DNA from: JACCQS01 sp050999295
Lineage (GTDB): Bacteria; Actinomycetota; Actinomycetes; Mycobacteriales; Geodermatophilaceae
Length of the DNA: 13,453 nucleotides
Direction: 5' to 3'
NCBI GenBank assembly: GCA_050999295.1
Contig: JBPCPI010000077.1
Coordinates: 1-13,453 of the forward strand
The notes under the pieces: generated by a model
The model's input: the letters and a program-made list of their open reading frames with translations, nothing else
Database searches by the model: none
Told to the model about the DNA's origin: nothing
Shown: positions 7,365 through 13,453 of the stretch, piece after piece
Layout: the number at the start of each line of letters is the position of its first letter
Position numbering within the stretch: the first letter of the stretch is position 1
Translations under genes and position numbers: made by a program

Positions 7365-7385
7365 CCACACTCAGGAGGAATTTTT

Positions 7386-7739
7386 ATGCACGACAACAGC
7401 ACTCCACGATTTCTGCAGGGTGTCTTCCCCTTCGATGGGCAGGGGCTGGATGCACCATTCCTGCTGGATCCCGCGCTGGCCTACACGGTGCCGCCCGGTT
7501 TCTCGACACAGCCGGTGTATTTCCGCGGTGGTAATAGCACCGACGACATGATCTACCTGATCTTGATGCGTGACGGCGTGGCCATGCGGTACTTCCCTAT
7601 CGCGGCCAAGGGCTCCACGCACGTTTCTCTGCGGGTTGTCGAGGAGCTGTTGTCCGACACCGTGATCGAGGTCTTTCTCGGCGCACCGAAGGGGTTGTCC
7701 GGTTCGGTCGTCGTCGACGTCGGCCTCGTCGAGATCTGA
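7386..7739 (+). CDS. Conserved-looking small protein between nasA and nirB, function unknown
   Basis: I do not recognise a named family. The 117-residue product is soluble, with no signal peptide, membrane segment or cysteine. Alternating hydrophobic stretches (DDMIYLILMRDG, VSLRVVEELL, GSVVVDVGLVEI) suggest a small beta-rich fold, and the N-terminal part is rich in Pro, Gly and aromatics (FLQGVFPFDGQGLDAPF). A perfect AGGAGG (7373-7378) stands 7 nt before the ATG, the best ribosome binding site in the operon, so the gene is probably well translated. It lies 21 nt after nasA and 31 nt before nirB in the same direction. The setting suggests an accessory role in nitrate or nitrite reduction, for example assembly, cofactor insertion or electron-transfer docking, but nothing in the sequence shows which. 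With no cysteine and no cluster motif, it is unlikely to carry electrons itself. Confidence 0.8.
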   Translation: MHDNSTPRFLQGVFPFDGQGLDAPFLLDPALAYTVPPGFSTQPVYFRGGNSTDDMIYLILMRDGVAMRYFPIAAKGSTHVSLRVVEELLSDTVIEVFLGAPKGLSGSVVVDVGLVEI

Positions 7740-7770
7740 CCAAGCCGTCACCGAGGAGGAGATAGCTGCT

Positions 7771-10290
7771 ATGAGCCTGATCGAAGATGCTCCGCCACTC
7801 ACCACCACCGCAGGCCGCGTACGCGCGGGCCTGCTCAAGCTGGTGGTGGTCGGCAACGGCATGGCCGGTGCCCGTGCAGTGGAGGAGATCCTGGGTCGCG
7901 GAGGTGGCGACCTGTTCGACATCACTGTCTTCGGCGACGAGCCCTACGGCAACTACAACCGGATCCTGTTGTCCAACGTGCTGGCCGGAATCGAGGACAC
8001 CTCGGAGATTTACCTCAATCCGGTCGACTGGTACGCGGAGAACTCCATCGACCTGCGCGCCGGGGTGCGCGTGGTGCGCATCGACCGGTTCGCCCGTCTG
8101 GTGCAGGCAGCCGACGGCACCTCCATGCACTACGACCGACTGGTCATCGCGACCGGAAGTCGCTCGTTCTTTCCACCCATGGACGGCATGTGGGTCGACA
8201 ACAAGACGCTGACGCCAGGCGTCTTCGGATTCCGCAGCATCGACGACTGCGAGGCCATGCTCGACTACGCCCGAGGTCGCAGCAGTGCTGCGGTGATCGG
8301 CGGAGGTCTGCTCGGTCTGGAGGCTGCCCGCGGCTTGCAGAATCACGGGCTTGCGGTGCAGGTCGTCCACGCGACGCCGACCCTGATGAACGCCCAACTG
8401 GATGACACCGCGGGAGCGATCCTGCGAGGCTCGGTGGAGAAACTCGGCATCTCGGTGCGCACCAACGTCCGGACCAAGGCGGTAGTGGCACCGAACGGGA
8501 GCGTCACGGGACTCGAGTTCGCCGACGGCAACGTGATCGACTGCGAGATGCTAGTGGTCTCGGCGGGTATCCGCCCCAACGTCGGGCTGGCCCTACGCGC
8601 CGGGCTGACCGTGGAGCGCGCGATCGTGGTCGACGACCACATGCGGTCCATCGACGACGACCACGTCTACGTAGTCGGCGAATGCGCGCAGCACCGCGGG
8701 CAGGTCTACGGCTTGGTGGCCCCGTTGTGGGAACAGGCAGCGGTCCTGGCCGATCATCTGACCGGGAAGGACACCGGGTCCGTCTATCAGGGGTCCCGGA
8801 TGGCGACCAAACTCAAGGTGGCCGGCGTCGACGTCGCCGCGATGGGCCTGAAGGCACCGGAGCATCCAGACGACGAGTTCGTGCAGTTCTCCGAGCCCAA
8901 GCACGGCGTCTACAAGACGATCATCGTACGGGACGGAAAGCTCGTGGGGGCCACCCTGCTTGGCGACACCAGCAAGGTCGCCTTCCTGGTGCAGGCCTTC
9001 GACCGCGGCCTGCCGCTGCCCGAGGAGCGCATGTCACTGATGTTCGACATCGGCACTCCGGAGGTCGAGGTGGGCACCGCCGAGCTGGCCGACGCGGCAC
9101 AAGTGTGCAACTGCAACGGGGTCAGCAAGGGCGCCCTCGTCGCGTGCGTGCAGGGCGGTGAGAAGACGGTTACCGGCGTCATGGCCAAGACTCGAGCCGG
9201 AAAGGGCTGCGGATCCTGTAAGACGCTGGTCGCCCAGATCGTGGAATGGGCCGCCGGCGGAAACGTCGAGGTGGACCCGTCGGCCAACTGGTACGTGCCG
9301 GGTATCCCGTACGACAAGCCCGCGTTGATGGACAAGATCCGGGAGTTGAAGTTGCACTCGGTGTCCTCAGTTTTCGCCGCGCTTGCGCCCGATGGCAAGG
9401 AGGATGCCAACTCCAAGATGGGGCTGGCCTCCCTGCTGCAGATGATGTGGGCCGATGAGTACGTCGACGAGCGGGATGCCCGCTTCATCAACGATCGCGT
9501 GCATGCCAACATCCAGCGCGACGGGACGTTCTCGGTGGTGCCGCAGATGAAGGGCGGGGTCACCAGCGTCGAGCAACTACGTAGGATCGCCAACGTCGCC
9601 GAGAAGTACGACGTCCCGATGATCAAACTCACCGGCGGCCAACGCATCGACCTGCTCGGCCTGCGCAAGGAGGAACTGCCCGCAGTCTGGGCAGACCTGG
9701 GCATGCCGTCGGGCTACGCGTACGGCAAGAGCTTTCGCACTGTGAAGACCTGTGTCGGGCAGGACTTCTGCCGGTTCGGCCTCGGTGACTCGACCTCTCT
9801 GGGGATCCGGATCGAGGAGCGGTTCCAGGGGATCGCCGGGCCCAGCAAGATGAAGCTGGCCGTGGCCGGCTGCCCGCGTAATTGTTCCGAGGCGTTGTGC
9901 AAAGACCTCGGCGTGGTGGCCGTCGAAGGGGGCAGGTGGGAGATCTACGTCGGAGGCGCGGCGGGGGCGCACATTCGCAAAGGTGACCTGCTCGCCACCG
10001 TCGATGATCCCGACCTGGTCGTGACCCTGACCGGCCGGTTCCTGCAGTACTACCGAGAGAGCGCCAACTGGCTGGAGCGGACCTACACCTGGGTTCCTCG
10101 GGTCGGGATCGAGCAGATCCGGGCTGTGGTCGTCGAGGACAGCAAAGGCCTCGCCGCGCGTCTGGACGCCGATATGCAGAAGGCCATCGACGCCTACCTC
10201 GACCCGTGGAAGGACGGCGCCGACCCCGTGACAGCGGGGCAGTTCCGTACCGCGTTGCCGTTGACGCCGCTTCCGCAGGTGGGCCGGTGA
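7771..10290 (+). CDS. nirB: NAD(P)H-dependent nitrite reductase large subunit
   Basis: NirB reduces nitrite to ammonium in the cytoplasm using NAD(P)H. The 839 residues match the family length. Domains in order: an FAD/NAD-binding oxidoreductase (VVVGNGMAGARAVEE at about 25-39; second dinucleotide motif AAVIGGGLLGLEAA at 173-186; FAD-binding VYVVGECAQH at 299-308); a BFD-like [2Fe-2S] domain with Cys446, Cys448, Cys480 and Cys483; then the sirohaem/[4Fe-4S] nitrite/sulphite reductase module. In the last, Cys661, Cys667 (TCVGQDFCRFG), Cys701 and Cys705 (AGCPRNCSEA) bind the coupled sirohaem-cluster centre. All ligands are present. The start ATG follows GAGGAGGA (7753-7760). The stop overlaps the nirD start by 4 nt, so the two subunits are translationally coupled. 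Confidence 0.96.
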   Translation: MSLIEDAPPLTTTAGRVRAGLLKLVVVGNGMAGARAVEEILGRGGGDLFDITVFGDEPYGNYNRILLSNVLAGIEDTSEIYLNPVDWYAENSIDLRAGVRVVRIDRFARLVQAADGTSMHYDRLVIATGSRSFFPPMDGMWVDNKTLTPGVFGFRSIDDCEAMLDYARGRSSAAVIGGGLLGLEAARGLQNHGLAVQVVHATPTLMNAQLDDTAGAILRGSVEKLGISVRTNVRTKAVVAPNGSVTGLEFADGNVIDCEMLVVSAGIRPNVGLALRAGLTVERAIVVDDHMRSIDDDHVYVVGECAQHRGQVYGLVAPLWEQAAVLADHLTGKDTGSVYQGSRMATKLKVAGVDVAAMGLKAPEHPDDEFVQFSEPKHGVYKTIIVRDGKLVGATLLGDTSKVAFLVQAFDRGLPLPEERMSLMFDIGTPEVEVGTAELADAAQVCNCNGVSKGALVACVQGGEKTVTGVMAKTRAGKGCGSCKTLVAQIVEWAAGGNVEVDPSANWYVPGIPYDKPALMDKIRELKLHSVSSVFAALAPDGKEDANSKMGLASLLQMMWADEYVDERDARFINDRVHANIQRDGTFSVVPQMKGGVTSVEQLRRIANVAEKYDVPMIKLTGGQRIDLLGLRKEELPAVWADLGMPSGYAYGKSFRTVKTCVGQDFCRFGLGDSTSLGIRIEERFQGIAGPSKMKLAVAGCPRNCSEALCKDLGVVAVEGGRWEIYVGGAAGAHIRKGDLLATVDDPDLVVTLTGRFLQYYRESANWLERTYTWVPRVGIEQIRAVVVEDSKGLAARLDADMQKAIDAYLDPWKDGADPVTAGQFRTALPLTPLPQVGR

Positions 10291-10625
10291 TCAACGTCGC
10301 CGACATCCCGGTCGGGGAGGGACGAGCGTTCGCGGTCGACGGCGAGCAGGTAGCAGTATTTCGGTTGCGCGACGGGACGCTGCGCGCGCTCGGCGCCGTG
10401 TGCCCGCACCGCGGTGGGCCGCTGGCCGACGGACTGCTGGACGACCGGGTGGTCGTGTGTCCCCTGCACGGATTCACCTATGACCTCACGAGTGGACTCG
10501 AGGTGAGCAACGACGGCGATCCGGTGTGTGCCTATGACGTCAAGCTCGGCCCGGACGGGAGGGTGCTGGTGAGCGCACGCCCGAGCGGGCTCGCCGTACG
10601 CAGCAGCCACCGTCCGACCGACTAG
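10287..10625 (+). CDS. nirD: Nitrite reductase small subunit, Rieske-type
   Basis: NirD is the small partner of NirB. The protein is 112 residues with a Rieske [2Fe-2S] fold: VCPHRGGPL gives Cys39 and His41, and VCPLHGFTYD gives Cys58 and His61, so a cluster can be bound. As I recall, E. coli NirD lacks these ligands, so this is the Rieske-containing version. The GTG start at 10287 overlaps the nirB TGA (GTGA, 10287-10290), with AGGTGG shortly upstream. The frame extends further 5' inside nirB, but the conserved protein begins at INVADIPVGEG. The stop codon TAG lies only 10 nt before the tRNA-Sec gene and forms part of a possible -10 hexamer for it. Confidence 0.93.
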   Translation: MINVADIPVGEGRAFAVDGEQVAVFRLRDGTLRALGAVCPHRGGPLADGLLDDRVVVCPLHGFTYDLTSGLEVSNDGDPVCAYDVKLGPDGRVLVSARPSGLAVRSSHRPTD

Positions 10626-10628
10626 ATT
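10623..10628 (+). promoter_or_regulatory. Possible -10 element for the tRNA-Sec gene
   Basis: TAGATT fits the actinobacterial -10 consensus TANNNT and ends 7 nt before the first base of the tRNA, the right distance for transcription to start at or just before the tRNA. Its first three bases are the nirD stop codon. No convincing -35 hexamer lies 16-18 nt upstream, so the tRNA could instead be read through from the nirBD operon. Confidence 0.3.
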
Positions 10629-10635
10629 CAGCAGC

Positions 10636-10728
10636 GGAGGCGTGAGGGCGCCTGGTGGCCCCCGCGGTCTTCAAAACCGACGTGACCCGGTATCCGGGTC
10701 AGGCGGGTTCGATTCCCGTCCGCCTCCG
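10636..10728 (+). tRNA. selC: tRNA-Sec (anticodon TCA)
   Basis: This is selenocysteine tRNA, which reads UGA with SelB. The acceptor arms GGAGGCG (10636-10642) and CGCCTCC (10721-10727) pair perfectly, with discriminator G at 10728. The D stem is GGGC/GCCC (10646-10649 with 10658-10661). The anticodon stem CGGT/ACCG holds the loop CTTCAAA with TCA at 10671-10673. The long variable arm TGACCCGG-TAT-CCGGGTCA (10683-10701) is a perfect 8-bp stem, and the T loop is TTCGATT (10708-10714). The 93-nt length, long variable arm and TCA anticodon are diagnostic. The acceptor/T-arm helix has 13 stacked positions, but the eighth acceptor pair is T-C, so it may read as 7+6 (with G10702-C10720) instead of 8+5. 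CCA is not fully encoded (GCAAG follows). It sits between nirD and the selenoprotein gene it serves. Confidence 0.96.
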
Positions 10729-10733
10729 CAAGC

Positions 10734-10750
10734 GTTTCTTCCCAGGAAAC
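10734..10750. repeat. Short inverted repeat after tRNA-Sec
   Basis: GTTTC (10734-10738) and GAAAC (10746-10750) form a perfect 5-bp inverted repeat around 7 nt, just past the tRNA 3' end. It could be a small hairpin involved in tRNA 3' processing, or a protein site upstream of fdhA. It is too short to be certain, and no T-run follows. Confidence 0.3.
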
Positions 10751-10794
10751 TCTGTCTCATCTGCCGGTGCCCGAGTTATCCTGCAGGTTGCCGC

Positions 10795-10814
10795 TCCAGT
10801 TCCGTCCAGTTCCG
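10795..10814 (+). repeat. Perfect 10-bp tandem repeat before fdhA
   Basis: TCCAGTTCCG occurs twice in immediate succession (10795-10804 and 10805-10814), ending 14 bp before the fdhA start and 3 nt before its ribosome binding site. In a roughly 100-bp gap with no other clear signal it may be an operator for a factor controlling the formate dehydrogenase, or a slippage product. Confidence 0.45.
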
Positions 10815-10828
10815 ATGAAAGGCTCGAA

Positions 10829-12742
10829 ATGGCCCGACGCAGACGCCCGGCGCGGCCCCGGTTGACCCAGCCGCTGGTGCGCGAGGACGGCGAACTCCGA
10901 CCGGCCACCTGGGATGCGGCCCTCGACCGCGCGGCGAAGGGCTTCGCTGCAGCCCGCGACACCTACGGGCCGACCTCGTTCGGGATGTTCAGCTGCTCCA
11001 AAGCCTCCAACGAGACCAACTTCATCGCCCAGAAGTTCGTTCGTTCGGTCATCGGCAGCAACAACATCGACTCCTGCAACCGAACTTGACACGCTCCTAG
11101 CGTCGTCGGTCTGGCGGCAGTGTTCGGAGCAGGTGGCGGCACCAGCTCCTATCGGGATATCGAAGACACCGACTTCATCGTGCTCTGGGGATCCAACGCG
11201 CGCGCCGCGCATCCGATCTTCTTCCACCACGTGCTGGCCGGCATCCGCAACGGCGCCAAGCTCTACGTCGTCGATCCCCGGCGGACGACCAGCGCCGAGT
11301 GGGCCGACCAGTGGCTGGGTCTGGAGGTCGGCAGCGACATCGCCCTGGCCAACACCCTGGCCCGCGAGATCATCTCGGCCGGACTGATCGACGCGGAGTT
11401 CATCGGGCGGGCCACGAGCGGCTTCGACGAATTCCGGGACAGCGTCCAGGAGTGGACTCTCGAGCGTGGTGAGCAGGTCACCGGCATACCGGCCGCGCTG
11501 ATCGAGGATCTCGCGCATGCGTACGCACGTGCCGGGCGGGCCCAGATCTGCTGGACCCTCGGAATCACCGAGCACGTGACCGGGGTCGACAACGTGCTGT
11601 CCCTGATCAACCTCGCGTTGCTGACCGGCAACGTCGGCAAGCCCGGCGCCGGACTGAACCCGCTCCGCGGCCAGAACAACGTGCAGGGCGGCGGTGACAT
11701 GGGAGCCATCCCCAACAAGTACCCGGGCTTCCGCGACGTCGAGTCAGAGGATGACCGCAAGCGATTTGAAAAAGCCTGGGGTGTCGAGCTTCCCGCGAAG
11801 AAGGGGATGCACCTCTCAGAGATGTTCGAGGCAATGGGTTCCCGGGACCTACGGGCGCTCTACGTCGTCGGGGAGAACCCGGCCGAGTCCGAGGCCGACG
11901 CCGCGCACGCCCGGAAGGTCCTGACCGACCTCGACATCCTGGTGGTGCAGGACATCGTGCTGACCGCGACGGCGCAGCTGGCTGATGTGGTCCTGCCGTC
12001 GGCAGCGGACTGGTGCGAGGCCGAAGGGACTGTCACGAATTCCGAGCGTCGGGTGCAGCGCTGCCGCAAGGCACTGGACCCCCCCGGCGAGGCCCGGCAG
12101 GACGTGCAGATCATCGCCGACCTCGCTCGGCGGATGGGCCATCCATGGCCGGAGCTGACGAGTGAGGACGCCTGGGACGAGTTGCGCAGCCTGTCCAAGA
12201 TGCACCAGGGGATGAGCTACGCCCGGCTGGAGGAGCACGGCGGCCTGCAGTGGCCATGCCCCGACGAGGACCACCCTGGCACCTTGATCCTGCACGAGCG
12301 ACTCTGGACCGACCCCCTCGAGGGCGAGCCGGTGCCGTTCAGTCCCGTCGAGTGGAAGCCGCCGATCGATGTCGTGGACGAGGACTTCCCGCTGCGGCTG
12401 ACGACCGTACGACGCTTGGACTCGTACAACACCGGCGTGCAGACCGATGTCCTCTCCGCTGCCCCGTTGCGGGAGTCGGAGAGCCTGCGGATGGCACCGG
12501 AGGACGCGACCCGGCTGGGTCTGGCTGAAGGCACGCAGGTGCGGGTCAGCTCGCGACGAGGCAGTATCGAGGTTCCGGTCAGCTATGACACGGCACTGCG
12601 CCCCGGGCTGACCTGGATGACACCGCACGCCACCGAGGAGGCCGACGTCAACGTACTCACCGCTGACGACTACGACCCCAAGTCCGGCACCGCGGAGTTC
12701 AAGGCGGTCGCGATCCGGGTCGACGCGATGACAGGCGCCTGA
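10829..12742 (+). CDS. fdhA: Selenocysteine-containing formate dehydrogenase catalytic subunit (in-frame TGA)
   Basis: This subunit oxidises formate at a Mo/W-bisMGD centre. The frame runs from ATG 10829 (AAAGG 6 nt upstream) to 12742, with one in-frame TGA at 11087-11089. Read as Sec87, this gives SCNRTUHAPSVVGL, the active-site motif of Sec-FDHs (E. coli FdhF has ARVUHGPSVAGL). His88 follows Sec, and Arg280 in PLRGQNNVQG matches the second catalytic residue. Further MGD-binding motifs and the C-terminal dinucleotide-binding domain (from about 510, LRLTTVRRLDSYNTGVQ) are intact. Length is 637 residues. The N-terminus starts at the position equivalent to about residue 60 of E. coli FdhF, so the usual Cys-rich [4Fe-4S] domain is absent. 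Upstream bases encode no such motif and are occupied by tRNA-Sec. The next gene (NuoE-like) abuts its stop. Conventional calling would split this into two fragments, 10829-11089 and one starting near 11120. Confidence 0.93.
11087..11118 (+). promoter_or_regulatory. Bacterial SECIS element directing Sec insertion at TGA
   Basis: After the TGA, GTCGTC (11102-11107) pairs with GGCGGC (11113-11118) through six pairs including two G-U wobbles, closing a GGTCT loop (11108-11112). The loop starts 18 nt after the TGA. From memory, E. coli fdhF has the same loop (GGUCU) at the same distance; it is the SelB contact. Part of the match is coding (GGT CTG = Gly-Leu of the conserved motif), but the stem is an additional match. 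Confidence 0.8.
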
Positions 12743-13453
12743 GTGGACCTGCACCTGTCCAGCGCCACCGCCACCGAGGCCGAACGGGCTGCTGTCGACG
12801 GGCTGCTCGGGCTTCCGGAGAGCCGGTGGACCGGTGGGGATCGCGAGGACCCCGCGGATGCCAACACCTCCCGCACGGGCGCTGCCGTGCGCGCCCGACG
12901 AACCGAGTTGCTGCCCGTACTGCACGCCGTACAGAAGGCTATCGGCTGGGTGAGCTGGGGTGCCCTGAACTACGTCTCACTGCGCCTGAACGTCCCACCG
13001 GCCGAGACGTACGGCGTCGCCAGCTTCTACGCGATGATGTCCACCGAGCCGCAGGCCGGTCGAGTGATCCATGTGTGCGACGACGTCGTCTGCCGAATCA
13101 CCGGCGCCCAGAAGATCAAGTCCGCGCTCCGCGCCGAGCTCGGTGACCATCCCGGGCCGGAGGGTCGCTGCACATTCCTGGACAGCCCGTGTCTGGGCCT
13201 GTGCGAACGAGCGCCGGCAGTCCTGGTGCAGCGCACTGGATATGAGGCGGACGTGGCGATCGCGCCCGCCACACCGGAGCACGTACCCGGGCTGCTGGGC
13301 CCGGTGCTGACCGCACCGGCGTACGCCGAGCCGGTGGCATCCATCCCACAGGTGGCGACAGATCCGTTGGCGGTTTTGGACGAAACAGCCGGCAAGGATG
13401 CGGCCCGGGGGGAGGGGGAGACGAGGGTGCTTTGTTTAGCCGGTGGTGTGGGC
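12743..13453 (+). CDS. NuoE-like [2Fe-2S] subunit of NAD-linked formate dehydrogenase (3' end missing)
   Basis: This is an electron-transfer subunit passing electrons from formate towards NAD. The GTG start directly follows the fdhA TGA with no gap, indicating coupling. Of 237 visible residues, about 50-100 form the helical NuoE N-terminal part (RRTELLPVLHAVQKAIGWV, then AETYGVASFYAMM), and about 105-185 the thioredoxin-like [2Fe-2S] domain with Cys112, Cys117 (HVCDDVVC), Cys150 and Cys154 (SPCLGLC), the C-x4-C plus C-x3-C pattern of NuoE/HoxE. A Pro/Ala-rich linker follows and the frame stays open to the window end, probably entering a NuoF-like FMN/NAD domain (ETRVLCLAGG), which would make a NuoE-NuoF fusion. 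The last 40 bases or so look noisy. The N-terminal 45 residues are not part of the usual domain. Confidence 0.85.
   Translation, partial: MDLHLSSATATEAERAAVDGLLGLPESRWTGGDREDPADANTSRTGAAVRARRTELLPVLHAVQKAIGWVSWGALNYVSLRLNVPPAETYGVASFYAMMSTEPQAGRVIHVCDDVVCRITGAQKIKSALRAELGDHPGPEGRCTFLDSPCLGLCERAPAVLVQRTGYEADVAIAPATPEHVPGLLGPVLTAPAYAEPVASIPQVATDPLAVLDETAGKDAARGEGETRVLCLAGGVG

Noticed and set aside
10206..10286. Longer NirD starting at 10206 inside nirB
   Set aside because: The extra 27 residues overlap nirB in another frame, look like out-of-frame translation, and the GTGA overlap at 10287 is a typical coupled start.
10655..10828. In-frame upstream extension of fdhA starting inside tRNA-Sec
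   Set aside because: It overlaps the tRNA, has no conserved residues or cysteines, and a better start with AAGGG exists at 10829.
11120..12742. Separate gene starting at GTG 11120 for a truncated molybdopterin oxidoreductase
   Set aside because: It is the continuation of fdhA past the Sec TGA. There is no good ribosome binding site, and the active-site motif would be cut off.
1..13453. CRISPR arrays, insertion sequences, integrases or phage genes
   Set aside because: None seen. The only repeats are the short in-gene and promoter repeats listed, and every long frame belongs to housekeeping, nitrate or formate metabolism.

Overview
The window is high-GC DNA from an actinobacterium (Actinomycetota). 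This is suggested by the codon use, the GTG starts, a NnaR-type HemD/winged-helix regulator beside narK, and the NirB/NirD layout. The family cannot be fixed from sequence reading alone. All genes seen lie on the + strand, and the window is almost fully coding.

Region 1 (1-2466) is the end of the ribosomal-protein/RNA polymerase alpha operon: rpoA (5' end outside the window), rplQ and truA. L17 carries a long, very acidic C-terminal tail built on two 18-bp tandem repeats. truA has a near-perfect 36-nt hairpin inside its first codons.

Region 2 (2467-10625) is a nitrate/nitrite reduction locus: nnaR (HemD-like domain plus OmpR-type DNA-binding domain), narK (nitrate/nitrite transporter), nasA (Mo-bisMGD nitrate reductase), a 117-residue protein I cannot name, nirB (sirohaem nitrite reductase) and nirD (Rieske subunit). 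narK to nirD are tightly packed and look like one operon: nitrate comes in through NarK, NasA reduces it to nitrite, and NirBD reduces nitrite to ammonium. The nnaR promoter region holds a perfect 7-bp inverted repeat set within 11-bp-spaced GTNAC pentamers that resemble a GlnR-type operator.

Region 3 (10626-13453) is a selenium module. A tRNA-Sec gene (anticodon TCA) begins 10 nt after nirD. After a roughly 100-nt gap comes a formate dehydrogenase catalytic subunit whose active-site residue is an in-frame TGA (Sec87), followed at the expected distance by a SECIS-like hairpin. A conventional gene caller would split this gene in two. Unusually, the FDH subunit has no N-terminal [4Fe-4S] domain. 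The next gene, abutting it and open at the window end, starts with a NuoE-like [2Fe-2S] thioredoxin-fold domain, pointing to an NAD-linked multi-subunit formate dehydrogenase. The missing cluster may lie on another subunit beyond the window.

The most notable features are the compact tRNA-Sec / SECIS / Sec-FDH unit abutting a nitrite reductase operon, and the cluster-less FDH catalytic subunit.
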